From: Rhodospirillales bacterium
GTDB taxonomy: Bacteria; Pseudomonadota; Alphaproteobacteria; Rhodospirillales; CAMCUA01
Assembly (NCBI GenBank): GCA_947470575.1
Contig: CANITX010000011.1
Location: 1 to 33,141 of the forward strand
Length of the DNA stretch: 33,141 nucleotides
Reading direction: 5' to 3'
Shown here: piece after piece, positions 1 to 9,318 of the stretch
How the letters are laid out: every line of letters starts with the position of its first letter
Position numbering within the stretch: the stretch's first letter is position 1
Notes under the pieces: generated by a model
What the model saw: only the letters and a program-made list of their open reading frames with translations
Told to the model about the DNA's origin: nothing
Databases searched by the model: none
Made by a program: the position numbers and the translations under genes

Positions 1-331
1 AGACTGTCCATGGTCGATTGTCACGCTTTGGAAGCACATTGATCAAGCCTGCGCATGACCGGACCGGCCGGCCACATGACAAGATTGTGTCCGGCGACAA
101 CGGCTGCGGGGCATTGAATTGGATACCCGCCCCGTGATACGCAGCGTCTACCAGGCCGGGCCCCTCTGGCGGTTCTCTGCGAGCCGCGATGTCGGACTGG
201 AGTTCACAAGAGTGGTCCGCGCATGAAGCCGAATCCATAATTGCTCGTCGATATCGCGGCGCCGCCATGGCTCCCCTTGATTCCGGAGTGCGCACCATGC
301 TGCTGCGATCGGACCGGCAGCGTGAGTATCG

Positions 332-353
332 CTCGTTCAACTGATTGAACGAG
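332..353 (+). promoter_or_regulatory. Perfect 9-bp hairpin CTCGTTCAA-CTGA-TTGAACGAG overlapping the terC Shine-Dalgarno
   Basis: Read directly; SD GAGG (351-354) lies at the 3' end of the hairpin, ATG at 361. Confidence 0.6.
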
Positions 354-360
354 GCATCGC

Positions 361-1038
361 ATGACGGAGCTGTTTGCTGAAATCTTCGCACCCGGCGCGT
401 TGGCGGCGTTGTTCGCGGTCGTTGCCATCGATTTGGTTCTGGCAGGCGACAACGCTGTCGTCATCGGCCTGGCCGCGGCGGGCCTTCCTGCCCATCAGCG
501 CAACAAGGCTATCCTGATCGGCGTTGCGGCGGCGACGCTGCTGCGCGTGGCCTTTGCCGCCGTGACAACTCAATTGCTGGCCATCGTCGGTCTGCTGCTA
601 GCCGGCGGCCTGCTGCTGCTGTGGGTTTGCTGGAAGATGTGGCGCGAGCTGCACGAATCGCGCGCAGAGGAAATCGCGGCCGCCGAGGCCTTGGAGAATC
701 GCGATCTCGATGCCGATAGAGCTGTTGCATCCGCGCCGCAGAAGACTTTGGGCAAGGCCGCGTTGCAGATCGTCATCGCCGATGTCTCCATGTCGCTGGA
801 CAACGTGCTTGCGGTGGCTGGCGCGGCGCGCGACCATCCCCAGGTATTGGTTTTCGGGCTGGCGCTCTCTATCGCATTGATGGGTATCGTCGCTTCGCTC
901 ATCGCCCGCCTGCTGCGGCGTCACCGCTGGATCGCCTACGTCGGTCTGGTCATCATCCTCTATGTGGCGGGCGAGATGATCTACCGCGGCGCGATCGAAG
1001 TCTGGCTGCATGTGGACGGTGCCATGACGAACCGGTGA
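361..1038 (+). CDS. TerC/YjbE-family integral membrane protein (putative metal-ion exporter)
   Basis: 225 aa multi-TM ORF with 'AIDLVLAGDNAVVIGLA' and 'IVIADVSMSLDNVLAVAGAA' acidic repeats typical of TerC family; GAGG SD 6 nt before ATG. Confidence 0.9.
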   Translation: MTELFAEIFAPGALAALFAVVAIDLVLAGDNAVVIGLAAAGLPAHQRNKAILIGVAAATLLRVAFAAVTTQLLAIVGLLLAGGLLLLWVCWKMWRELHESRAEEIAAAEALENRDLDADRAVASAPQKTLGKAALQIVIADVSMSLDNVLAVAGAARDHPQVLVFGLALSIALMGIVASLIARLLRRHRWIAYVGLVIILYVAGEMIYRGAIEVWLHVDGAMTNR

Positions 1039-1134
1039 TACCGGATAGCGCCGGTGTCGTAGGCTTGCAAAAAATCCGGCGGGGTAAGAGACTTGCCGCT
1101 GCCGAGCGACAATTCCAATGAGGAGCCATCCACC

Positions 1135-2244
1135 GTGAGCGACCGTGATTTGCCTCGTTTCGACGATCATCCCGGCGCCTGGCTGGGACCCGACATGGCC
1201 GCTCATCCGGAGCGCTGGATCTGGCAGCTCAGCGACCGGCAGGTCACCGAGCTCGATGCCGCGGTGGCGCGCCTGGATGCCAGCGGCCGCGACATCGTCA
1301 CGCTCACGGCAGCCGATGCGCCGCTGCCCGGTCTTGCCGAAGACCTCATCAAGATGCGCCGCGATGTGCTCGACGGCATCGGTTTCCGGCTGGTGCGCGG
1401 CGTACCGGTCGAACGCTATACGGCGCGCCAGTCGGCCATCGCTTTCTGGTGCTTCGGCGCGCACTTCGGCGACGTTGTGCCGCAGAATGCCAAGGGCCAT
1501 CTGTTGGGCCACGTCCGCGACCTCGGCTACGATTCCACCAAGCCGACGGCGCGGGCCTATCAGACCTCGGACCTGCTGCCCTTCCATTGCGACACCGGCG
1601 GCGACGTAGTTGCCCTACTGTCGTTGCGCACGTCGAAGTCGGGCGGCCTGTCGGGCATCGTCTCCTCGCTCAGCGTCTATAACACGATCGCCAAGCGGCG
1701 GCCCGATTTGGCCCGCGCACTGATGCAACCGACCTACCGCGACCGGCGCGAGGAAATTCCCGAGGGCCGTGGCCATTGGTATCCGATGCCGGTATTTAAC
1801 GTTCATGAGGGGCGGCTGATCGTAAGCTATTCGCGCAGCATCATCCGCAAGGCGCAGCGCCACCCCGAGGTGCCGCGCATCAGTCCCTTGCTGGAAGAGG
1901 CGCTCGACTATCTGGATGCCACGGCGCTCGAACCCGGCCTGCGGCTCAATATGGAATTCAAGCCTGGCGATATGCAGTTCCTCTGCCACCACACGACATT
2001 GCACAGCCGCACCGGCTACGTCGATTGGGAAGGCGAAGACAAGAAACGCCACTTAATGCGGATGTGGATCGCTTGCCCCGACGGCCCGGCGCTGCCCGAC
2101 TATTTTATCGAGATGCAGGGGCTCAACGCCGCCGGCCGGCCACGCGGTATCTGCTGTCCCGGCGCGGTGTTTTCGGCGCCTCTGGTCGCCGAAGACGGTG
2201 GGGCGGGCGACGCAGCCCGGCGGCGTCGGGAAGCGGCGGCCTAG
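1135..2244 (+). CDS. TauD/TfdA-family Fe(II)/2-oxoglutarate-dependent dioxygenase
   Basis: HCD ('LLPFHCDTGGDVVAL') plus distal 'HSRTGYVD...KKRHLMRMW'; GTG start at 1135 with upstream GAGGAG preferred to the TTG at 1093. Confidence 0.85.
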   Translation: MSDRDLPRFDDHPGAWLGPDMAAHPERWIWQLSDRQVTELDAAVARLDASGRDIVTLTAADAPLPGLAEDLIKMRRDVLDGIGFRLVRGVPVERYTARQSAIAFWCFGAHFGDVVPQNAKGHLLGHVRDLGYDSTKPTARAYQTSDLLPFHCDTGGDVVALLSLRTSKSGGLSGIVSSLSVYNTIAKRRPDLARALMQPTYRDRREEIPEGRGHWYPMPVFNVHEGRLIVSYSRSIIRKAQRHPEVPRISPLLEEALDYLDATALEPGLRLNMEFKPGDMQFLCHHTTLHSRTGYVDWEGEDKKRHLMRMWIACPDGPALPDYFIEMQGLNAAGRPRGICCPGAVFSAPLVAEDGGAGDAARRRREAAA

Positions 2245-2265
2245 GGGCGGCCGCCGGATTCGCGC

Positions 2266-3276
2266 ATGAACTTTTGCAGCGACAACGTCGGCGGCATCCA
2301 TCCGCGCATCCTCGAAGCCCTGATCGCCGGCAACGGCGGGGACGTCATGCCCTATGGCGCCGATCCCTATACCAGGCGGGCGGAAGCGCGGCTGCGCGAG
2401 GTCTTCGAACGCGACGCCGCCATCGCCATGGTGGCGACGGGAACCGCCTGCAATGCCCTGGCGCTAAGTGTCATGGCCGGACCGATCTCGGCGATCTTCT
2501 GTCGCACCGGCGCGCACTTGCAAGATACGGAAGCCGGAGCGCCGCTGATGTACACGGGCGGTGCCAGGATCGTCGGTATTGAGGGTAAGAACGGCCTGAT
2601 CGATCCGGCCGACCTGGAACGCACGCTGGCCGGATTCGATCCGGCCCGTGCCCTGAGCCAACCGGCAGTCGTCAGCGTTACCCAGGCGAGCGAGGTCGGC
2701 ACCGTATATAACCTCGATCACCTGCGTGCCATCTCTGCCGTTTGCCGGCGCTTTGGCGTGCGCCTGCACATGGACGGCGCGCGCTTCGCCAACGCCCTGG
2801 TGCACCTCGGTTGTGAACCTGCCGAGATGAGCTGGAAGGCCGGCGTCGACGTGCTATCGCTGGGCGCCACCAAGAACGGCGCGATGGCGGCCGAAGCCGT
2901 GCTGGTTTTCGACCCGGCGCTGGCCGATGGCCTGCGCGCCCGCGTGAAGCGCGGCGGTCTGATGTTTTCCAAGCACCGTTTCCTCGGCATCCAGTTCGAC
3001 GCCTACCTGGCCGATGGCCTGTGGCTCGATCTGGCCCGGGCGGCCAATGACCGGGCATCGGAATTGGCGACGGGGCTTGCCGCAAACGGTGCCGCCGAGA
3101 TTATCTATCCGGTCCATGCCAACGAGGTATTTGTGCGCCTGCCGGAGGCCACGCTCGCCGCTCTGGAAGCGAAGGGCTTTTCGTTCTATCGCCGAGGCGG
3201 TGGCGTCATCCGTCTGGTGACAAGCTGCGCCACCGTGTCCGACGATGTCGCGGCTTTCCTTGCTTCCTCTGCCTAA
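2266..3276 (+). CDS. ltaE: Low-specificity L-threonine aldolase (beta-eliminating lyase family)
   Basis: 'MNFCSDNVGGIHPRI', 'GTACNALAL', 'LHMDGARFANALV', 'LSLGATKNGAMAAEAVL' (PLP lysine). Confidence 0.88.
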   Translation: MNFCSDNVGGIHPRILEALIAGNGGDVMPYGADPYTRRAEARLREVFERDAAIAMVATGTACNALALSVMAGPISAIFCRTGAHLQDTEAGAPLMYTGGARIVGIEGKNGLIDPADLERTLAGFDPARALSQPAVVSVTQASEVGTVYNLDHLRAISAVCRRFGVRLHMDGARFANALVHLGCEPAEMSWKAGVDVLSLGATKNGAMAAEAVLVFDPALADGLRARVKRGGLMFSKHRFLGIQFDAYLADGLWLDLARAANDRASELATGLAANGAAEIIYPVHANEVFVRLPEATLAALEAKGFSFYRRGGGVIRLVTSCATVSDDVAAFLASSA

Positions 3277-3379
3277 CGGCCCCTGGGAAGCGACGAAAGC
3301 GCGTTCTGGTGCATGGGGTAGTATGAGATACTGCGGCGTTTCGCACGGCGCCTTGGCGCCGAAGAACGGATTATCTCCC

Positions 3380-6300
3380 ATGGCGGCTCAGCGAAAATCC
3401 GCGTCTTCCTTGTTGCTCAAGCTGCTTGCCATCCAGCTGCCGCTGACGGGCCTGCTCGTCGTCGGATTCTTCGGCTTCTTGGAATTCGACACCCGAGGGG
3501 ACCAACGCACCGACATGGTCCACGACACGGTGAGGGCGCTCGATGTCCTGGAACCGGCGTTGACCAAATCGGTCTGGGATATCGACGATGTCGGCGCCCA
3601 AAGCCTGGTTGCCGCGCTCGGCCAATTGCCGCAAGTGCAAAGCGCGATGCTGACGGCACCCGATGGCAAGGTGCTGGCCAGCGTTGGCGATACCGCGCTG
3701 CCAGTGACGGAACGCGACTTGCAGATCGAACGCACGTTATCCTACCGCGGAGAGAGCATCGGGACGCTCGACGTCGCCCTGACGATGCAACCGGTTCAAG
3801 CGCAGTCGGAAGAACGCCTTATCGTCAATGGCTTGCTGCTGTTAGCCATTCTCGGCGGGATGGCTCTGGCGACAATCGTATCGTCGAACCTGGTCATCCA
3901 CAGGCCGCTGACCGCCCTGCGCCGCGCCATCGAGGCTTTGCGCCAGGGCGGCGACGCACAGCCGGTAGGCTGGCGCAGCGGCGATGAACTGGGCGAAGTG
4001 ATCCGCGCCTTTAACGAAGTGCAGCAGGCGCAATCAAATGCCGAACAGGCCCTGCGCCAGCACCAGGATCAACTGGAAGACTTGGTCGACCGGCGTACGG
4101 CGGAACTGCAAGGTCAGCGCGACTTGGTCAAGGCGGTGCTCGACAGCATGACGGTTGGTGTCGTCGCCTTCGACAAGGATTTGCGGTTGATCACCTGGAA
4201 TCGCCAATTCCTCGAGATTCGGGAATATCCGGAATCGCTGGCCGTCCTCGGAACCCCGTTCGAGGAATTCATGCGCTATGACGTCGCACGGAAGGAATTC
4301 GGCGATGGCGATCCGGAACGCCAAGTGCAGGAACAAGTGGTACGGGCCAAGCAATTCGCTTTCCACGACTTCGAACGGCAACGCCCGAATGGCGCATATG
4401 TCGACGTTCGTGGCGGCCCCATCGCAGGCGGCGGTTTCGTCAGCACCTACGTCGACGTCAGCGAACGTAAGAAAATCGAACAGGCGTTGCAGGTGGCTGT
4501 CGAGGACAGTCGCCGTCAATCGGAGCGGTTTCGCAACTTGACGACAAACCTGCCGGCGATGGTCTTTCAGTTTACCTCGAGATCCGCCGGCGATTGGCTA
4601 TTGAGTTATGTCAGCCCCTATATGCGCGAAGCCTTCGACTTCGACGATGTTGCCGATGCCGAAGCGACATCGTTGTTCATGGAACGAGTCCATCCGGACG
4701 ATCGCACCCTTGTGATGGTGGCTTTTGTCCAGGCTATCGAGACGCGCGGATACTTCCATCGGGTTTTCCGCATCCAAAAGCCGCAGGGCAGAATCATGTG
4801 GCTTGAGGCGGCCGCCCGTCCCTATGAGGGGGTTAATAGCGTACTCCACTGGGACGGCATCATGCTCGACATTTCCGAACGCAAACGGGCGGAGGATCAG
4901 CTGATGCAGGCCCGTGACGAAGCCGAGGCCGCCAATCGTTCCAAATCCGCCTTCCTTGCCACCATGAGCCATGAAATCCGGACGCCGATGAATGGCGTCA
5001 TCGGCATCATCGATCTGCTGCGCGAAACGGAATTGACGCTGGACCAGCGGCGGATGACCGAAACCGCCCGAGAATCGGCATTCACGTTGCTGCATATCAT
5101 CAACGACATTCTCGATTTCTCGAAAATAGAAGCGGGAAAATTGGCTCTGGAGCGTATTCCCGTTTCTATTCGCGATGTGGCGGAGAGCGTTGCCGAGAAT
5201 CTGCAGCCAGCCGCCGAAAGTAAGGGGTTGCGTCTATCGTTATTCATCGACCCGGCGATCCCCTCGCGGGTTTTGTCCGATCAGGTACGCTTGCGCCAGA
5301 TATTGTCGAACCTGCTTGGCAATGCGATCAAGTTCACCGAGGCTGGGACGGATCGGCGTGGCGGCGTCGGGCTGCGGGCGGAGTTGGTACGCGATGCGGA
5401 GGGCGCCCTTTCAGTGCGTTTCGTCATCCGCGACAGCGGCATCGGGATGTCGGCCGATGTGGTGGCGGGCCTGTTCCGTCCTTTCACTCAGGCCGATCAA
5501 ACGACGACCCGACGTTTCGGTGGAACCGGGCTTGGCTTGACCATTTGCCGCGATCTCGCCGAAATGTTGAATGGCCGGATCACGGTGGACAGTGAGGAAG
5601 GTAAAGGCTCGACCTTCACGGTCCTGTTGCCGCTGGAACCAATACCCGGCGGTCCGGAGGAGGAACCGGACCTCGGCGGTGTCCGGGTCATCTACGCCGT
5701 GCGGCAGGACGACTTCGTCGAGGCCATCGAGCGTTACGTCACGGCCAGAGGGGGGCACGCCAGCCGCGCCATCTCATTGCGCGACCTGGTGCAAAGAGCG
5801 GCTGGCAGGGATGTCATCATCCTTAGTGAGGCATGGGCCGGCGGGCGCTACGAGCGCTTGGTCGCGCAATTGCGCGAGCGGGCATCGGGTATCCGCTTCG
5901 TCATCATCAGCCGCGATTCAACGGCCCGTACCGGGCTTATCCCGCCGGACACCGTCGTCATGCACTCGCGGCCGTTCCGGCGGTCGGCATTCCTCAAAAG
6001 CGTGGCAATGGCTGTCGGGCGGGCCAGTCCGGAAGTGGACGTCGTCATGCCAGCGCTCATGGGCTCCGGCAAGCCTGCCCCCACGGTCGATGAGGCGCGA
6101 CGTACCGGCCGGCTCATTCTCGTTGCCGAAGACAATGCGACCAACCAGGAGGTCATCCGTCGCCAGTTGGCCATTCTCGGCTACGCTTGCGAAGTGGTGG
6201 ACGATGGTGTCGAAGCCCTCGATCGCCTCGACCGGGAAGGATATGCCGTGCTGTTGACCGACTGGCACATGCCGAGGATGGACGGTCTGGCGCTGACGGC

Positions 6301-7243
6301 GGCGATTCGCGATCGGGAACGCGGCACGGACCGCCATTTACCGGTCGTCGCCATTACGGCCGACGTCTTACAAGGAGAAGCCGAGCGATGCCTTGCCGCC
6401 GGTATGGACGATTACCTGCCGAAACCCTTGGAGATGGAACGACTACGGGCGGTTCTCAGCCGTTGGATGCCGGAGGCTCTGGGTACGCCGTCACCTAGCG
6501 AGCCGTCGCCGAAGATGGTGCCGGTACTGCCGCCGCTTGTCGTCCGGGGTGATGCCATCGAGCTTTCGGCATTGACATCGGTGTTCGGCGACGATCGGGG
6601 AACGGTATCGGAAATTCTTGCCGAATTCATCGAGTCGGCACGACAGATCGTGGCCGATATCGAGGTAGGCTTGCAGGCGCAGGATAGTGCGGCAATTGCG
6701 GCAGCGGCGCATAAATTGAAATCGTCAGCACGTGCCGTCGGCGCCCCGCAAGTCGCCGAACTCGCCTTCAATCTGGAGCGTGCTGGAAAATCTCAGGATT
6801 GGCCGGCGCTTTTGGCTCACGGTAATATGCTGCCTCCGGCTTTCGCTGCCGTTGTTGCCTTTATCGACAAGTTCAACCATGGAGGCCCTTTTCATGGAGA
6901 AGGTGCCGTTGACGACCGGATACTGCGCGACACATTTGGCGACGACGAGCAGACTATCCGCGACATCATGGCTGACTTTGCGGAATCCTCGCGAGCCAAC
7001 ATGGACGGTATTCGTCAAGCACATGCGGCTCGCTCTGCCGATGGGGTGGCGGCCGCCGCTCACAATTTGAAGTCCTCGGCGCGCGCCATTGGGGCTCACC
7101 GGCTGGCGGATGCCTGCCAAGCGTTGGAACAGTCGGGTCGGACAGATGGCTGGGACGCGATCAATACACAAGTAGAAGGCCTTGCGGCAATTTTCGATGC
7201 CGTAATCGAGTATATAAAAAATCACGAAAGAAATAATTCCTGA
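3380..7243 (+). CDS. Hybrid sensor histidine kinase: TM-sensor-TM-HAMP-PAS-PAS-HisKA-HATPase-degenerate REC-REC-Hpt-Hpt
   Basis: HisKA '[18 protein letters not shown]'; HATPase 'DSGIGM', 'GGTGLGL'; REC '[16 protein letters not shown]...[12 protein letters not shown]...LPKPL'; two Hpt motifs '[14 protein letters not shown]' and '[14 protein letters not shown]'. ATG at 3380 preferred to the ORF-track start at 3245, which overlaps ltaE. Confidence 0.93.
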   Translation: MAAQRKSASSLLLKLLAIQLPLTGLLVVGFFGFLEFDTRGDQRTDMVHDTVRALDVLEPALTKSVWDIDDVGAQSLVAALGQLPQVQSAMLTAPDGKVLASVGDTALPVTERDLQIERTLSYRGESIGTLDVALTMQPVQAQSEERLIVNGLLLLAILGGMALATIVSSNLVIHRPLTALRRAIEALRQGGDAQPVGWRSGDELGEVIRAFNEVQQAQSNAEQALRQHQDQLEDLVDRRTAELQGQRDLVKAVLDSMTVGVVAFDKDLRLITWNRQFLEIREYPESLAVLGTPFEEFMRYDVARKEFGDGDPERQVQEQVVRAKQFAFHDFERQRPNGAYVDVRGGPIAGGGFVSTYVDVSERKKIEQALQVAVEDSRRQSERFRNLTTNLPAMVFQFTSRSAGDWLLSYVSPYMREAFDFDDVADAEATSLFMERVHPDDRTLVMVAFVQAIETRGYFHRVFRIQKPQGRIMWLEAAARPYEGVNSVLHWDGIMLDISERKRAEDQLMQARDEAEAANRSKSAFLATMSHEIRTPMNGVIGIIDLLRETELTLDQRRMTETARESAFTLLHIINDILDFSKIEAGKLALERIPVSIRDVAESVAENLQPAAESKGLRLSLFIDPAIPSRVLSDQVRLRQILSNLLGNAIKFTEAGTDRRGGVGLRAELVRDAEGALSVRFVIRDSGIGMSADVVAGLFRPFTQADQTTTRRFGGTGLGLTICRDLAEMLNGRITVDSEEGKGSTFTVLLPLEPIPGGPEEEPDLGGVRVIYAVRQDDFVEAIERYVTARGGHASRAISLRDLVQRAAGRDVIILSEAWAGGRYERLVAQLRERASGIRFVIISRDSTARTGLIPPDTVVMHSRPFRRSAFLKSVAMAVGRASPEVDVVMPALMGSGKPAPTVDEARRTGRLILVAEDNATNQEVIRRQLAILGYACEVVDDGVEALDRLDREGYAVLLTDWHMPRMDGLALTAAIRDRERGTDRHLPVVAITADVLQGEAERCLAAGMDDYLPKPLEMERLRAVLSRWMPEALGTPSPSEPSPKMVPVLPPLVVRGDAIELSALTSVFGDDRGTVSEILAEFIESARQIVADIEVGLQAQDSAAIAAAAHKLKSSARAVGAPQVAELAFNLERAGKSQDWPALLAHGNMLPPAFAAVVAFIDKFNHGGPFHGEGAVDDRILRDTFGDDEQTIRDIMADFAESSRANMDGIRQAHAARSADGVAAAAHNLKSSARAIGAHRLADACQALEQSGRTDGWDAINTQVEGLAAIFDAVIEYIKNHERNNS

Positions 7244-7402
7244 TGCAACTTATAGCGTGAATTTGTAAGGAGTTCCCCTTATCGCGGGAGGGCGGCGTCC
7301 CAGTGTATATTGTGTCGCGGGGGTAACATGAACGGCGTGGTCTCATAGGTGCCGCGCCTATGGGCGCGTGCGTACGCCACGAGCTGATGGGACCGAAACG
7401 CG

Positions 7403-8614
7403 ATGGGCCTTGCCGATGTTGCCTCGCCCTCGTTGCAGGTGCTGATCGTCGATGACGAAGTGTTCATGCGCCGCTTGATCGCGCGCATATTGGGCCGTCT
7501 CAACATCGAAAACATTTCCGCTGCGAGCAGCGGCCAGGAAGCGCTCGATATGTTGAGCGGAGTCGGGCCGGAGCCGGATGTAACATTGTGCGATCTCAAC
7601 ATGCCGGGCATGGACGGGATCGAGTTCCTGCGCCATCTAGCCGACCGAGGATATCGAGGCGACGTCATCCTGGTCAGTGGCGAAGACAAACGTATCCTGG
7701 AAGCCGCGCAGGCTTTGGCCGAAGCGCACACGCTCAGCATCCTCGGTTCATTGGCCAAGCCTATAACGATAGACGGCGTGGCCGAACTACTCGGCCGCAG
7801 GGGCGGTGCAACAGGTCGCGCCCGGGTGCAGCAGACCCAGGCATTCAGTGCCGAAGATTTACGTCGGGGCATCGATGCCGGGCAGCTTATTCCCTTCTTT
7901 CAGCCGAAGATCGATCTGCGGACCCAACGATTGACCGGCGTCGAAACCCTGGCGCGCTGGCGTCATCCCAAGCTCGGCCTGGTAAGCCCTGCTGCTTTTC
8001 TCGACCTTGCCGAACGTGAAGGCATCATCGATATGCTGACCGATGCCATCCTGAAACAGGCCATGAGCCAAGCCGGGGTCTGGATGCGTGCGGGGATGAA
8101 CCTGAAGGTCGCCGTCAATATCTCGATGGAAAGCGTGCATCGGCTGGACCTTCCCGAGGTCATCATTCGGATGGTCGTCGATGCCGGAATGGCGCCTTCA
8201 GATATCATCGTCGAAGTTACGGAAAGCAAATTGCACTCCGACCTGGCTAAGGCGTTGGAGGTGCTGACGCGTCTTCGGATGAAGGGGTTCGGACTGTCGA
8301 TCGATGACTTCGGCACGGGCTATTCGTCCATGGACCAGCTGCGGCGTTTCCCCTTTACCGAATTGAAGATCGATCGAGCTTTTGTCCACAATGTCCGTCC
8401 GGGTACGGCGGCCCATGCCATTCTGGAATCCAGCGTCGATCTGGCCCGCCGGCTCGGTATGAGCATCGTGGCCGAAGGCGTCGAGGATCAGGCCGATTGG
8501 GACCGTGTCGCCGGGTTCGGTATCGATCTGGCCCAAGGGTATTTCATGGCCCGGCCGATACCGGGCGATGAAGTGATGGCTTGGCACAATAAATGGCAGA
8601 CGGCCGTTGCCTGA
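7403..8614 (+). CDS. Response regulator with C-terminal EAL domain (putative c-di-GMP phosphodiesterase)
   Basis: REC 'LIVDDEVFMRRLI...TLCDLNMPGMDG...AKPI'; EAL signature as 'GVETLARWRHP', 'VTESKL', 'IDDFGTGYSS', 'ELKIDRAFV', 'VAEGVE'. Confidence 0.92.
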   Translation: MGLADVASPSLQVLIVDDEVFMRRLIARILGRLNIENISAASSGQEALDMLSGVGPEPDVTLCDLNMPGMDGIEFLRHLADRGYRGDVILVSGEDKRILEAAQALAEAHTLSILGSLAKPITIDGVAELLGRRGGATGRARVQQTQAFSAEDLRRGIDAGQLIPFFQPKIDLRTQRLTGVETLARWRHPKLGLVSPAAFLDLAEREGIIDMLTDAILKQAMSQAGVWMRAGMNLKVAVNISMESVHRLDLPEVIIRMVVDAGMAPSDIIVEVTESKLHSDLAKALEVLTRLRMKGFGLSIDDFGTGYSSMDQLRRFPFTELKIDRAFVHNVRPGTAAHAILESSVDLARRLGMSIVAEGVEDQADWDRVAGFGIDLAQGYFMARPIPGDEVMAWHNKWQTAVA

Positions 8615-8681
8615 ACGACTGGGCTGGGCCTGAAGCCAGCAGGTCGTGGCTTTCGCGCCGGGAGCCGGCTGGTCTCGGCGC

Positions 8682-9308
8682 TTAGATGATCGGCGCCAAC
8701 CAGGTCATCTCCCGACGATGGCGGTTCTCGAAGGCTTCCAGCTCCGCCGCGTATTGCATCGTCACGCCGATGTCGTCGAGGCCGAGCAACAAACGCTGCT
8801 TGCGCGTCGGGTCGATGTCGAAGGTATGACGCTCGCCATTCGGCGCGACGAGGCTCTGCTTCTCCAGGTCGATGGTGATGGTCGCGCCCGGCCGCTCGCC
8901 CAACTGCTTCCAGAGGGTATCGATCACCGCTTGCGGCTGGGCCACCACCAGGATGCCGTTCTGCAGGCAGTTGCCGACGAAAATGTCGCCGAAGCTGACG
9001 CCGATCAGCGCCCGCAGGCCGTAATCCAGCACCGCGTAGGCGGCGGTCTCGCGCGATGAGCCGCAACCGAAATCGGCGGCGGTGACGAGGATTTCCGCAC
9101 CCTGGTAAGCTGGACGATTGAGCACGAAATCGGTGCGCGGTTTGTCGCTGGAATCGAAGCGCAGATCGTGCAGGAAGCCCTCGGCGTAGTCGGGGTGGCC
9201 GGGACGGCGGTATTTGCGGTTGAAGCGGCCCGGCATGATCATGCCGGTGTCGATCTTGGCGACGTCGAGCGGCGCAGCGACGGCGGTCAGCACGGTGAAG
9301 GGTTTCAT
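8682..9308 (-). CDS. leuD: 3-isopropylmalate dehydratase small subunit-like protein
   Basis: 'MKPFTVLTAVAAPLDVAKIDTGMIMP' and 'DFGCGSSRETAAYAVLDYGLRALI', aconitase swivel family. Confidence 0.82.
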   Translation of the reverse strand: MKPFTVLTAVAAPLDVAKIDTGMIMPGRFNRKYRRPGHPDYAEGFLHDLRFDSSDKPRTDFVLNRPAYQGAEILVTAADFGCGSSRETAAYAVLDYGLRALIGVSFGDIFVGNCLQNGILVVAQPQAVIDTLWKQLGERPGATITIDLEKQSLVAPNGERHTFDIDPTRKQRLLLGLDDIGVTMQYAAELEAFENRHRREMTWLAPII

Positions 9309-9318
9309 GGCGTAATCC

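Noticed and set aside
100-200. Known riboswitch classes (yybP-ykoY, purine-like from GTCTACC, ykkC) before terC
   Set aside because: Only short motif resemblance; conserved cores are not present, so kept as an unassigned structured leader.
598-1587. Long minus-strand ORF (329 aa) antisense to terC and the dioxygenase gene
   Set aside because: Overlaps two well-supported genes; composition is the Arg/His/Gly/Asp-rich pattern of GC-rich antisense frames; no recognisable motifs.
3245-3379. ORF-track N-terminal extension of the hybrid kinase
   Set aside because: Overlaps the end of the threonine aldolase gene; ATG at 3380 leads into the TM sensor region.
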